A stretch of DNA of 64,000 nt, taken from assembly GCF_004791025.1 (NCBI RefSeq), contig NZ_SRUO01000015.1:1-64000 (forward strand), written 5' to 3'. Both the position numbers and the translations under genes were made by a program. The first letter of the stretch is position 1. The number at the start of each line of letters is the position of its first letter. Below the pieces are notes generated by a model, which had not been told where the DNA came from, did no database searches, and saw only the letters and a list, made by a program, of their open reading frames with translations. The stretch comes from Mesorhizobium sp. M4B.F.Ca.ET.203.01.1.1. GTDB taxonomy: Bacteria > Pseudomonadota > Alphaproteobacteria > Rhizobiales > Rhizobiaceae. Below, piece after piece: positions 8,826-18,300 of the stretch.

Positions 8826-8869
8826 TTGAATGCTCATTCAATATAAACATATTTTCCATTGAAATGCAA
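8826..8869 (-). promoter_or_regulatory. Promoter and TetR/BetI-like operator of the Rieske gene
   Basis: On the minus strand TTGCAT (8869-8864) and TATATT (8845-8840) are separated by 18 bases, a good sigma-70-type promoter. The palindrome TTGAATGAGCATTCAA (8841-8826 on the minus strand, arms matching at 7 of 8 positions) begins at the end of the -10 box, so a bound protein would block initiation. It matches the site at 5817-5832. Confidence 0.55.
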
Positions 8870-9321
8870 TGGTTTGCGAAAGTATGAAATTTTCGCGGCG
8901 CAAGGCCTGCGTCGATCTTCAGCCCGTCTGGTTGGGAAAAATCGCGGAAAATCCGAGCGTTAACTGGGGTTCCGGACGCCGGCACCGCCGCGTCCGGATT
9001 GAGCAGGCCGGGCCGCGAAAACGGCAGTTCCCCGGCGATATGACCCGACGCGATTTCGCTCGCGAAGTGTGAGGTTGCTCATAGTCCGCAACGTCGCGTC
9101 GGCGCATTGCTCCGGCTTGTGATGTCGCTCTTTCAGGTCTCGCTTATGGAACAGCATCGCAAACGAACACGAAAATCGGCGCATGACCGAATATGCCCGA
9201 TCGTGCCCGATTTTTCTGTTTCAAGCCAGTTACACGGGCAGGCCTCGCGTATCATTCCCCCGTTACCGGGTGCGATTAAATTCGTTTCATAGAAAAAAGA
9301 AAGACAACGAAGGGGATTGCG
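8870..9321. other. Non-coding interval
   Basis: About 450 bases between the divergent Rieske gene and the small secreted protein gene. I see no convincing coding frame or RNA gene. The last 40 bases before 9322 are A-rich and carry AAGGGG as a ribosome-binding site for the next gene. Confidence 0.5.
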
Positions 9322-9726
9322 ATGTTCACGAAAGTCGAGACCGCCAACCAGCGCCTCCAGGCTCCGGAGCGCAGCGACCGGCGTCCGAAGCTGGCGCTGC
9401 GCCAGCGCGCCAGCGACCATCCGATGGCAATGTTCATGGCGATTGGCGCCATTGCCTTCGCCGGCATGTTCTTCACACCGGCGGCAGGCCCCGCCTTCGC
9501 GTCGTTCGACCCGCCGGCCGGTGTCGTCGATGGCGCGCCGACCACGATCAAGACCGGGCGTCTGCCGATGCCGCAGATCGATTTCGCCTGCAAGGGCCAG
9601 GCCTGGGGCGCCGAGAGCGCCGACTGCCTGCGCGCCATTGCCGAGCAGTCCGGCAAGCACAGGGAACGCGCGGTGCGCATGATCGCCAATGCCGCTCCGC
9701 TGACCAGCACGCCGAACGTCTTCTGA
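9322..9726 (+). CDS. Small secreted protein of unknown function
   Basis: A 134-residue protein that I do not recognise. A basic N-terminus (residues 1-33) precedes one hydrophobic stretch (MAMFMAIGAIAFAGMFF, residues about 35-52), followed by AAGPAFASFD, which resembles a signal-peptidase site. The remainder is soluble and has two cysteines (DFACKGQAW and SADCLRA), which could form a disulfide in the periplasm. The start is supported by AAGGGG upstream. A strong terminator follows at 9812-9848, so it appears to be a single-gene unit. Confidence 0.7.
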   Translation: MFTKVETANQRLQAPERSDRRPKLALRQRASDHPMAMFMAIGAIAFAGMFFTPAAGPAFASFDPPAGVVDGAPTTIKTGRLPMPQIDFACKGQAWGAESADCLRAIAEQSGKHRERAVRMIANAAPLTSTPNVF

Positions 9727-9811
9727 TTTGTCGAACGTGATCCGCGAAACAGTTCCCCGCTTCGCAATCACGCTTTGACCTCCCCAGAGCGCTCCTCCTG
9801 CGCTCGAGTCA

Positions 9812-9848
9812 GGCTCCCACCGCATAGTCGGTTGGGAGCCTCTTTTTT
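9812..9848 (+). terminator. Rho-independent terminator
   Basis: A GGCTCCCA ... TGGGAGCC stem is followed immediately by TCTTTTTT. It lies about 85 bases after the small secreted protein gene on the same strand. Confidence 0.85.
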
Positions 9849-9988
9849 GGGATCTATTGATATTCAAGTGAGGCCGGCCTGCGTAGGGCGGTCGCTACCG
9901 GTACTCGCGTAGCAAAAGTACGCTGCGTTCCGGTTCTCTCAAACCGCCATTCCCGGCTCGGCCTGACAGATCCCGAGGGCGCCTAATC

Positions 9989-12076
9989 CTAGCTCTCGAC
10001 GGAAGCCTGCTCGGCTATCGCCGAAAGCACGCCGCGCACATCGAGCGTGCTGAACGGCTTTTCCAGGATCTGCGGCCGCTGGTGCGGCGGCAGCGCCTCG
10101 ATCTCGGCCTTGGCACCGATGAGATCGCCGGTGACCAGCACGAAGCACTGCGCCAGCGCCGGCCGTTCGGCGAGCAGCTCGCGATAGATCGATATGCCAC
10201 TGGTGCCGGGCATGCGCAGGTCGGAAAAGACGATGTCGGGCGGCATCTGACCGCTGAGGATCGACGCCGCCGATGTCCAGGCCGGCACCACCCGCGACTT
10301 GACGCCCATCAACTCCAGTATGTCGGAGAGCGAGCCGGCGACGTCGGGCTCGTCGTCGATGATCAGCGCGTGGCGCAGGCCGCTCGAACGTGTCGGGCTG
10401 TCCGTGCCGGCAGCCGGGCCGGCGGTAATCGCCGGCAGTTGGACGACGAAGCGGGCACCGTGCGGCTGCACCTCCTCGAACCAGATGTTGCCATTGTGCC
10501 GCTCGATGATCGACTTCGAGATCGACAGGCCGATGCCGGTGCCGACGCCGACCGGCTTGGTCGTGAAATAGGATTCGAAGATGCGTGAACGGATCGCGTC
10601 CGGCACGCCCGGCCCGTTGTCCTCGACGGAGAAGCCCGGATTGCCGCGCTCGCTGCGAAACGTGCGCACCTTGATCAGCCGGTCGCCGGCGACGCCGGCC
10701 AGCGCGTGCTGGCTGTTGACGAGGAAGTTGGCGGCCACCTGCGTCACATGATCGGCATCGGCCATGGCCAGCAGCGGGCCGGCGGCGAAATCGGTGTCGA
10801 TGATGATGCCGCTGGAGCGCGCGCCATAGGCGGTGACTTCCAGCGCGGCGCGGATCACCTGGTTGAGATCGGTCTCGGCCTGCTCGGTCGGATGCAGGCG
10901 CACCATCGACAGGAAGCTCTTGACGATGCGGCCGCACCGCTCGGCCGCGGCACGCACCTTCTCGGCGCGCACCTTGGTCTGCGGGTCGCTGGCGAACTCA
11001 TGCAGCAGCGTCGACTGCGCGACGACGACGGCAAGCGGATTGTTGAGCTCATGCGAGACGCCGGCCAGCAGCGAGCCCATGGCCGCCATCTTCTCGTTCT
11101 GGTGCAGCTTCTCACGCTGGCGGCCGATCTCCTCCTCGGCGCGCAGCTTGTCGCGCAGGTCGCGGATCGAGCCGAAGATCAACCGACGGTCGGCGACCCG
11201 CATCTCGGTTGCGGTCAGCTCGATCGGGAATACCTCGCCGACGGAATTCTGGGTCACGGTCTCCAGCCGCTGGCCGACCATCGGCGAACCGCGGCCCGAC
11301 ATGTATTCGGCGCCTGAGGCATAGCCCTTGCGGTAGTAGATCGGCACGATGGTGTCGAGCAGGTCCTTGCCGAGAATGTCGCTGCGCTGGAAGCCGAACA
11401 TCTTCTCGGCCGCCGGGTTGAACTCGATGATCGAGCCGGTCTCGTCGATGACGACGATGGCGTCGAGGGAGGCCTGCAGCATGGTGCGGCGGATGACCTC
11501 GCTGGCATGGGCGTCGGAGGGCGAATGCTCGATAGCGTCGCCGATGGCGAGCGCGATGATGTGCAGCGTCGCCTCTTCCTCGTCGGTCCATTCGCGCTCG
11601 GCGACGCAGTCGTTGACCGCCAGCGTGCCCCAGAGGTGACCGTGCGCGAAAACCGATACCGACAGGAACGACTTGATGTTCTGCTTCTCGAAGTCGGCCC
11701 TCAGGAAACCGTCGAGATCGCGGGTATGGCCGGCAAACACCTTGCCTTGCCGCTCGTCCTCCTGCAGCCGCTCCAGCAGCGGATCCGAATTGATGATCGA
11801 CTGCATGATGACGGTGGGAGAGGCGAGCTCGCCGCCAAAGTCGGGATTGATCCAGTAGGCCGAGACCGACTGGGCGAAGCCCTGGCCGGGAAGCTCGCGC
11901 AGTCGAAACAGGATGCCGCGCTGGCAGTCCATGGCGCGGCAGAGCGTCTCCAGGATGACGTCCATCTCGCGCTGCCAGTCGCCGGCCTCTCGGAGCCGGC
12001 GCACGACGCGGACAGCCGCCATTGCCGCGCCCTGGCGGGTGGCTTGCGTGTCGGTGCGCGCGGCTGCAGCAGTCAT
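9989..12076 (-). CDS. Hybrid sensor histidine kinase (GAF-PAS-HisKA-HATPase-REC)
   Basis: A 695-residue soluble kinase. The order is a GAF-like domain (about 20-195), a PAS domain (about 205-325, ASLDAIVVIDETGSIIEFNP), HisKA with the phospho-His in GVSHELNNPLA, HATPase (G1 box DNGPGVP, G2 box GVGTGIGLSIS), and a C-terminal receiver (IDDEPD, phosphoacceptor in VFSDLRMPGTSG, lysine in LEKPFS). No membrane segment is visible, so it should sense a cytoplasmic signal. The frame extends 66 codons further to 12274 with no recognisable domain; ATG at 12076 is preferred. It follows the response-regulator gene (12307-13083) in the same direction, and the receiver suggests a phosphorelay. Confidence 0.9.
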   Translation of the reverse strand: MTAAAARTDTQATRQGAAMAAVRVVRRLREAGDWQREMDVILETLCRAMDCQRGILFRLRELPGQGFAQSVSAYWINPDFGGELASPTVIMQSIINSDPLLERLQEDERQGKVFAGHTRDLDGFLRADFEKQNIKSFLSVSVFAHGHLWGTLAVNDCVAEREWTDEEEATLHIIALAIGDAIEHSPSDAHASEVIRRTMLQASLDAIVVIDETGSIIEFNPAAEKMFGFQRSDILGKDLLDTIVPIYYRKGYASGAEYMSGRGSPMVGQRLETVTQNSVGEVFPIELTATEMRVADRRLIFGSIRDLRDKLRAEEEIGRQREKLHQNEKMAAMGSLLAGVSHELNNPLAVVVAQSTLLHEFASDPQTKVRAEKVRAAAERCGRIVKSFLSMVRLHPTEQAETDLNQVIRAALEVTAYGARSSGIIIDTDFAAGPLLAMADADHVTQVAANFLVNSQHALAGVAGDRLIKVRTFRSERGNPGFSVEDNGPGVPDAIRSRIFESYFTTKPVGVGTGIGLSISKSIIERHNGNIWFEEVQPHGARFVVQLPAITAGPAAGTDSPTRSSGLRHALIIDDEPDVAGSLSDILELMGVKSRVVPAWTSAASILSGQMPPDIVFSDLRMPGTSGISIYRELLAERPALAQCFVLVTGDLIGAKAEIEALPPHQRPQILEKPFSTLDVRGVLSAIAEQASVES

Positions 12077-12197
12077 GTCTAACACGTCACCCAGGGCCAG
12101 ATCGGCAAGATATGAAATTGAGCACACAGGCTCGGAAAAATCGACCACGGTTTCCCGCAGGAACCATACGCAGGACCAAAATGCTACAGCGTTCTTT

Positions 12198-12217
12198 GCG
12201 CATCCGGAAGGATGCGC
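12198..12217. repeat. Short hairpin repeat with GNRA-type loop
   Basis: GCGCATCC-GGAA-GGATGCGC forms a perfect 8-bp stem with a GGAA loop, in the gap between the response-regulator and kinase genes. I recall similar TTTGCGCATCC... elements as frequent in Mesorhizobium, but cannot search for copies here. It may act at the RNA level within the operon. Confidence 0.5.
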
Positions 12218-12306
12218 GGCGTCGATGGTTGCGGATCTGGAAAATCCCGGGCCGTCATCGCCACATGACGGCACCTCAAATCGATCCAGGCCGCCCTGGC
12301 TCGGGC

Positions 12307-13083
12307 CTAGTTGCCGTCGCCGGCGGGGAGCGAGAAGATATAGCCTTCGCCGCGCACCGTGCGCAGGAACTTCGGGTTGGCCGGATCGGCCTCGATCTTC
12401 TTGCGCAGCCGCATGATGCGGATGTCGACCGCGCGGGACGATTCGGGGTCCTCGACGAATCCGATCGCCTCGGAGATCGCGGCCCGTGTCAGCAGCCGGT
12501 TGGCTCGGGTCAGGAAGACTTCCAGCACGTCGAACTCGCTCTTGGCCATGTCGACGACCGCGCCGTTGGCGCCGGTGACCAGCCTGCCGTCGAGATCGGC
12601 ATGGAAGGCGCCGAAGCTCATGCGCCGGCCAGTGCCGGTTTCAGGCTTGGCCGCCTGGGGCTCCGCCGGTTGCGGAACGCGGCGCAGCACGCTGCGCACC
12701 CGTGCCAGCACCTCGCGCAGCTCGTAGGGCTTGACGATGTAGTCGTCGGCGCCGAGCTCCAGCCCGACGATGCGATCGAGCGCGGTGCCGGCAGCGGTGG
12801 CATAGATGATGCCGATCGGGGTCCTGGAGCGCAGCCAGCGACCGAACGACAGGCCGTCCTCGCCGGGCATGGCGATGTCGAGGATGGCGAGATGAAAGGA
12901 TTGCGTCTCAAGCAGGTTCCGCGCCGCGGCGGCACTTTCGGCCGTCGCCACGTCATACCCGCTGGCGCCGAGATACTCGGCGACGGCATCCCTCAGGTCA
13001 GGCTCGTCCTCGACGACGACAATTCTTGCCCGCACTATGCTCTGGCTCCCGCTTTCAGCGGAAAGTAGATTGGGTATAAACAT
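12307..13083 (-). CDS. OmpR-family response regulator
   Basis: A 258-residue two-domain regulator. The receiver has the acidic pocket (VVEDEPD), phospho-Asp in AILDIAMPGEDG, the Thr/Ala switch region (IIYATAAG) and the conserved lysine in DDYIVKPYEL. The C-terminal winged-helix domain (about 155-258) ends with IRIMRLRKKIEADP and TVRGEGYIF, typical of OmpR/PhoB. The start could be 13095 or 13083; a GTG closer to the receiver is also possible. It is the first gene of the unit with the hybrid kinase and is divergent, with under 50 bases between, from the atypical regulator at 13130. Confidence 0.9.
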   Translation of the reverse strand: MFIPNLLSAESGSQSIVRARIVVVEDEPDLRDAVAEYLGASGYDVATAESAAAARNLLETQSFHLAILDIAMPGEDGLSFGRWLRSRTPIGIIYATAAGTALDRIVGLELGADDYIVKPYELREVLARVRSVLRRVPQPAEPQAAKPETGTGRRMSFGAFHADLDGRLVTGANGAVVDMAKSEFDVLEVFLTRANRLLTRAAISEAIGFVEDPESSRAVDIRIMRLRKKIEADPANPKFLRTVRGEGYIFSLPAGDGN

Positions 13084-13129
13084 GATGTCCAGCACTCATC
13101 TTGAGATGTCTGTCGCAGGGTGGAGAAAA

Positions 13130-13816
13130 ATGGCCGCACGATCCGTCATCGCGCTCGTTTCCGTCGCCGAAGTGGTGGCGGGCGACCTTGCCGACCATCT
13201 CGAGCGGCGCGGTCATGACGTGCGCGCGGCGCGCCAGCCCTGGGAAGCGGAATCGCTGCTTTCGGCCAAGGGCATCGATGTGGTGGTTGTCGGCGACAGT
13301 GTGAGCCAGGCCGAGGGGCGCGATCTGCTTCGCCGCTTTGGCGGCGAGGGCGGCCCCGACTTCATCCTGATCTGCCGGCCGGCCGACCTGGTCGACAAGG
13401 TGCTGGCGCTCGAGCTCGGTGCCGCCGACGTCGTCGAGAGCCCGCTCAACGTCAGGGAACTGGCCGCGCGCATCGGCGGCCTGCTGGCGCGGCGCGGCAG
13501 GGCCGCCGGGGAACTGATCGTGCTGGAGAACGCGACCGTCGATCTGCGGTCGGCGATGGTCATGCACCGCTCGGGCGCGGAAGACCAGCTTTCGCCCGGC
13601 CAGGTGGCGCTGCTCAAGCTGTTTCTGGCAAGCCCCCGCAAGGTGCTGACGCGCGACGACATCATCGCCGCGGCGCCGGCCGAAAACGCCGACGCCTTCG
13701 ACCGCTCGATCGATTCGCGCATCGTGCGGCTGCGCCGCAAGCTCGACACCGAAACCATCACCACGATACGCGGCGCCGGCTACCGGTTCGACCCGCCGAC
13801 GCAGCGCGTCGATTGA
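13130..13816 (+). CDS. Atypical OmpR-like regulator with degenerate receiver domain
   Basis: A 228-residue protein with a receiver-like N-terminal half (about 1-115) and a winged-helix C-terminal half (SIDSRIVRLRRKLDTE ... TIRGAGYRFDPP). The receiver lacks the phosphorylation chemistry. The acidic pair is replaced (IALVSVAEVV), the phosphoacceptor position in DVVVVGDSVSQAEG is Gly with Asp displaced by one, and the lysine position in ADVVESPLNVREL is Ser. It therefore probably works without phosphorylation. GGAGA lies just before the ATG at 13130, which fixes the start over upstream in-frame codons. It is divergent from a canonical response regulator gene. Confidence 0.8.
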   Translation: MAARSVIALVSVAEVVAGDLADHLERRGHDVRAARQPWEAESLLSAKGIDVVVVGDSVSQAEGRDLLRRFGGEGGPDFILICRPADLVDKVLALELGAADVVESPLNVRELAARIGGLLARRGRAAGELIVLENATVDLRSAMVMHRSGAEDQLSPGQVALLKLFLASPRKVLTRDDIIAAAPAENADAFDRSIDSRIVRLRRKLDTETITTIRGAGYRFDPPTQRVD

Positions 13817-13842
13817 ATCAGCCAGACTGTACGATTGTTTCA

Positions 13843-13874
13843 GCATCGGACCGGTTTCCATTCTGGTCCGATGC
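13843..13874. terminator. Bidirectional hairpin between convergent genes
   Basis: GCATCGGACC and GGTCCGATGC form a perfect 10-bp stem with a 12-base loop. No T-run follows on the plus strand. It lies between the 3' ends of the atypical regulator gene and the leftward small membrane protein gene, so a role in ending transcription or protecting mRNA ends is likely but unproven. Confidence 0.5.
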
Positions 13875-13880
13875 TCTCGC

Positions 13881-14048
13881 TCAGCGCAGCACGATGGCCG
13901 ATGGGCCGGATGGCGCATCGCTGGCGATGGCGACCACCTCAGCCTGGGCACGGTCGCGCAAGAGGACAGTGGCAAGGCCGGCAAAGCCCAGAAGGCCTTG
14001 CGCGTAGAGCAATGCGGAAAGCACGGCTGCGGCAGATTTCGTGTTCAT
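13881..14048 (-). CDS. Small membrane protein of unknown function (55 aa)
   Basis: The open frame extends upstream to 14183, but ATG at 14048 is preceded by GGGATGGAG and starts a compact 55-residue protein. It begins MNTKSAAAVLSALLYAQGLL, giving one probable membrane segment (residues about 5-27), and ends in a short hydrophilic tail. No family is recognised. It lies 32 bases after another small membrane protein gene, likely in the same transcript. Confidence 0.5.
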   Translation of the reverse strand: MNTKSAAAVLSALLYAQGLLGFAGLATVLLRDRAQAEVVAIASDAPSGPSAIVLR

Positions 14049-14080
14049 TGGCTCCATCCCTTCAACTATGCGGTTTCGCT

Positions 14081-14413
14081 TCAGGAAACCCCCGAAGCGC
14101 CCGCGCCGCCCACGGAGCCCCCCGCAGCGGCGCGGGCCTTCGGTCCTCTCGGCAGCAAGTAGCCGGAGGCGCCGCGCATCCACTTCAGCCGAAGGCCGAC
14201 CCGCCAGAGGGCCTTCAGCCGGTTAACGCGCAGGCTGGACACGATCCAGACCGTGGCGATGAACAGCGCGGCATGCAGCGTCGAAATCTCGCCGGAATTC
14301 ATGGCTGCAAGTGTCGTCGCCGGGTTGCCGGCAACAGAGCCGACACCGCCGAGGACGATTGCAGCGACGCTTATCCGGAGAAGCCAGGAGCGTAGGTTCG
14401 TTTTCCTGCCCAT
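14081..14413 (-). CDS. Small hypothetical membrane protein (110 aa)
   Basis: A 110-residue protein with a basic N-terminus (MGRKTNLRSWLLR), a hydrophobic segment (ISVAAIVLGGVGSVAG) and a second one (HAALFIATVWIVSSL), then a basic C-terminal tail rich in Gly/Ala. The frame is open to 14476; ATG at 14413 gives the shorter product with the positive-inside pattern. No function is assigned. It is upstream gene of a pair with the 55-residue protein. Confidence 0.5.
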   Translation of the reverse strand: MGRKTNLRSWLLRISVAAIVLGGVGSVAGNPATTLAAMNSGEISTLHAALFIATVWIVSSLRVNRLKALWRVGLRLKWMRGASGYLLPRGPKARAAAGGSVGGAGASGVS

Positions 14414-14760
14414 TTTCGTTTTGCTGTCGTCTGTTCCCGTTGCGTCAACTGTGCTGCCGGCTTGTATCGGGATCATGCCGCACGGGCTGCGCTTTGTTGC
14501 AGGCTGGTTTCGGCGTCGGCCGTATCGCTTTCATATCAGAGACATACGGCTTTCGTTTGGGGGGGTTGCAGCCCCAAGCCGGTAACCAGGCGTTAACCAT
14601 ACGGCATGCGCCCGACCACGCCCAACGTCGGGCTTGTTAACCAGGGGAAACAGATTCGAAACAAATGTGAGCATCAAGCGAAATCGGCTTGAAACATCAC
14701 CCAGCGATAAGTCCGGCATCGAATTGGAGCCGGCCCCGACCGGCAGAGAGAGGGGACAAC
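14414..14760. other. Non-coding interval, divergent promoters
   Basis: About 350 bases between the leftward small membrane gene and the rightward L,D-transpeptidase gene. A weak GCCCGAC/GTCGGGC inverted repeat is at 14610-14633. GAGAGGGG at 14748-14755 is the ribosome-binding site of the next gene. I see no coding sequence. Confidence 0.5.
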
Positions 14761-15219
14761 ATGAGCACCACCATTTCCGCCAGGCTTATCAACATCACCG
14801 CCGCTGCCCTGACTGGCGCGGCCCTGCTTTTCGGCGCCGGCAGCGGCGCCGCCCACGCCAACCAGATCCTGGCGCGCGTCTCGCTTTCGCAGCAGACCAT
14901 GGAAGTGCTGGTGGACGGCCGGCCGACCTTCGCCTGGAAGGTCTCGACCGGCGACAGGTCGCATGTCACGCCGACCGGCTCGTTCAAGCCGACCCGCCTG
15001 CACGAGATGTGGTATTCGAAGAAGTACGACAACGCGCCGATGCCGCATTCGGTGTTCTTCAGCGGCGGCTACGCCGTGCATGCGACCTATGCCATCAAGC
15101 GCCTCGGACAGCCGGCCTCGCATGGCTGCGTGCGGCTGCACCCGGATGCTGCGGCCGATTTCTACCAGCTCGTCCAGGCCTTCGGCCCGTCGAACACCAG
15201 CATCGTCATCGTCAAGTAG
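14761..15219 (+). CDS. L,D-transpeptidase (YkuD domain)
   Basis: A 152-residue exported peptidoglycan cross-linking enzyme. A signal peptide occupies residues 1-34 (cleavage near GAAHANQ), followed by a single YkuD domain. The catalytic motif is HATYAIKRLGQPASHGCVRL, with the His and the Cys of SHGCVRL. Such minimal YkuD proteins form 3-3 cross-links or attach outer-membrane proteins to peptidoglycan in Rhizobiales. ATG at 14761 is chosen over an in-frame start at 14689 because of GAGAGGGG just upstream and the signal peptide. A terminator follows at 15324-15358. Confidence 0.9.
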   Translation: MSTTISARLINITAAALTGAALLFGAGSGAAHANQILARVSLSQQTMEVLVDGRPTFAWKVSTGDRSHVTPTGSFKPTRLHEMWYSKKYDNAPMPHSVFFSGGYAVHATYAIKRLGQPASHGCVRLHPDAAADFYQLVQAFGPSNTSIVIVK

Positions 15220-15323
15220 CTGGCTGTGGTCGAAGGCGGCGAGGAGGGTCGGCAAAACCTCCTCTCATCCGTTCCGCCTCCCGCCTGAAGAGGCATTGCT
15301 TCTTCCGCGGTAAACGCCCAACC

Positions 15324-15358
15324 AAAAAAGAGGCCGGAATTTTCCGGCCTCTTTTTTT
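15324..15358. terminator. Bidirectional rho-independent terminator
   Basis: AAAAAAGAGGCCGGAA, a short T spacer, and TTCCGGCCTCTTTTTTT form a stem flanked by A and T runs, able to end transcription both from the L,D-transpeptidase gene and from the leftward RND operon. Confidence 0.9.
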
Positions 15359-15372
15359 GTCTTTCGTTTCCG

Positions 15373-18300
15373 TCAGTCCTGCAGCGCCGGCATCAGGTTG
15401 GGATCCGGCTTCTCGGCATGATGCGGCAGGTCCTTGCTGGCGATGAAGGTGTAGAACATCGGCACCACGAACAGCGTGAACATGGTTCCGACCAGGATGC
15501 CGGTGAAAATCACCAGGCCCATCGAATAACGGGCGGCGGCGCCGGCGCCGCTGGAGGTGATCAACGGCACGACGCCGAGCGCCATCGCCGCCGTGGTCAT
15601 CAGGATCGGCCGCAGCCGGACCTTGGCCGAAGCGACAATCGCGTCGCGCCGACGCATGCCATGCAGCTCGCGCTGCTGGTTGGCGAACTCGACCAGCAAG
15701 ATGCCGTGCTTGGTGATCAGGCCGATCAGCGTGATCAGGCCGACCTGGGTGTAGATGTTGAGCGTGCCGAGCCCGATATTGAGCGGCACGATGGCGCCGA
15801 AGATCGACAGCGGCACCGCCATCATGATGATCAGCGGGTCGCGGAAGCTTTCGAACTGCGCCGCCAGCACCAGGTAGATGACGAGCACGGCCGCGGCGAA
15901 GGCGATCATGATCGTGTTGCCCTGCTCCTTCTCCTGCCGGGACTGGCCGGCATAGTCGACGAAGAAGGTTTCGGGCAGCGTCTCCTTGGCGATGTCCTCG
16001 ATCGCCTTCAGCCCGTCGCCGGTTGTGACACCGGGCAGCGGCAGGGCCGAGATCGTCGCCGAGTTCAGCTGGTTGAACTGCTCGATCGCGGCGGGCGCCG
16101 CGTTGGTGGAAATCTTCACCACCGCCGACAGCGGCACCATGTCGCCCGAGGCGCTGCGGACGAAATACTGCGACAGCTTTTCCGGGTTGTCGCGGAATTC
16201 CTGCGGCACCTGCGGGATGATGTCGTAGCTGTTGGAGTCACGGTCGAACTGCGCCACCTCGGCGCCGCCGACGAGCAGCGTCAGCGTGCGGCCGATATCG
16301 GCGATCGGCAGGTTGAGAGCCGCCGCGCGGTCGCGGTCGATCGTGACCGTCACCTGCGGCGCGTCATAGGACATCGAGTTCTGCACGACGATGAAGCGGC
16401 CGGAGGCCTGCGCCTTGTTCTTGATATCCTCGGCCGCCTGGTAGACTTCGGAGGCGTCGCCGGTGGAACGCACCACAAAGGAGATCGGCAGGCCGCCGCC
16501 CGAACCGGGCAGCGTCGGCGGCGCGAAGACGAATGCCTCGACGCCGGCCACCTTGGCAAGCCGGCCGGTGATGTCCTCCTGGATCTCCTTCGAGCTGCGG
16601 CTGCGCTCGGCCCAGTCCTTGAAGGCGAAGCCGACGAAGGCGCCGTTGGTGGCGCCGCCGAAGGCGACGGCCGAGAACTGCGCGCGCGTCTCGGGGATGT
16701 CCCTGACCAGGCCGAGGATCTGATTGACGTAGGTCTCGGTATAATCCGAGGTCGCATAGCGCGGCGCGGTCACGATCGAGAGCAGGAAGCCCTGATCCTC
16801 CTCCGGCGCCAGTTCGCTCGAGGTCTTGGTGAACATGAAGCCGGTGAGCGCGACCAGCGCGACCACGATCAGCAGCGTCACCGGACGGTTTCTGAGCGAG
16901 CTGGTGACCATCCTCTCGTAGACGCGCTCGACGCGGCCGAAAGTGCCGTCGACAATGCGCTGGAAGCGGCTGTGCGAGCCTGCCTTGAGAATGCGCGCCG
17001 ACATCATCGGCGTGATGGTGATGGCGATGATGCCCGAAAGCACAACCGAGCCGGCAAGCGTCACCGCGAATTCGCGGAACAGGGCGCCGGTGAGACCGCC
17101 GGTGAAGGCGAGCGGGGCGAACACGGCGGCCAGCGTGATGGTCATGGCGACGATGGCGGACAGGATCTCGCGCATGCCGTTGAACGCCGCCTGCATCGGC
17201 GACATGTGATCCTCTTCCATGTGGCGATGGATGTTTTCCACCACCACGATGGCGTCGTCGACGACGAGGCCGATGGCCAGCACCATGGCCAGCAGCGACA
17301 GTAGGTTGATGGAGTAGCCGACCGCAAACAGCAGGAAGCAGACGCCGATCAACGACAGCGGAATGGTGACGATAGGCATCATCACCGAGCGGAACGAGCC
17401 GAGGAAGAGCAGGATGACGACGATGACGATGGCCACCGCCTCGCCGATGGTCTTGAACACTTCCTCGATCGAGGCGCTGATCTGCTCGGTGGAATCGTAG
17501 ACGACCTCGATCGACATGCCTTGCGGCAGCGTCTCCTGGATCGTCGGCACCAGCTTGTGGATCGCCGCCGCCGTGGTCAGCGGATTGGCGGCCGGCGTCG
17601 GGAAGATGGCAAGGAAGGTGCCGGGCTTGCCGTTGAAGCTCACCCGGGTGTCGGTGCTTGCCGCGGCAAGCTCGACGCGCGCCACGTCGCGCAGCCTGAC
17701 CACATTGCCGTCCTTGGAGCGCAGCGGCAGGGCGGCAAAAGCCTCCGGCGTCTGCAAGGTCGAGCGCACGGTGATCGAGGAGACGACGTATTCGTTCTCG
17801 GTGTTGCCGGGCGCCGACAGGAAGTTGCTGTCGTTGATGGCGGTCAGCACCTCGGCAGCCGTCACGCCGCGCGCGGCAAGCTTGACCGGGTCGATCCACA
17901 CCCGCATCGAATATTCCTCGGCGCCGAAGATCTGCACGTCGGCGACGCCCTCGACCGTCGACATGCGCGGGCGGATGACACGCTCGATATATTCGGTCAG
18001 CTGCTCCTTCGTCATGTTCGGATTCTGCATCGAGATGTACATCATCGCGAACTCTTGCCCGGTGCCCTTGACGATCACCGGATCCTTGGCGGCATCAGGC
18101 AAAGTGCCGCGCACGCCCTGCACCTTGGACAGGACTTCGGTCAGCGCCACGTCGGGATTGGAGCCGAGCTTCATCTGAACAACAACGGTGCTGGACGACG
18201 GCCGGCTCGAAGAGGTGACGTAGTCGATGTTCTCGGTCGAGGCGACGGCGCGGGCGATCGGGGCGGAGATGAAGCCCTGGATCAGGTCGGCGCTAGCACC

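Noticed and set aside
15418..17304. 628-codon plus-strand frame opposite the RND permease gene
   Set aside because: Composition dominated by His, Arg, Asp and Gly, as expected for an antisense shadow of a GC-rich membrane protein gene.
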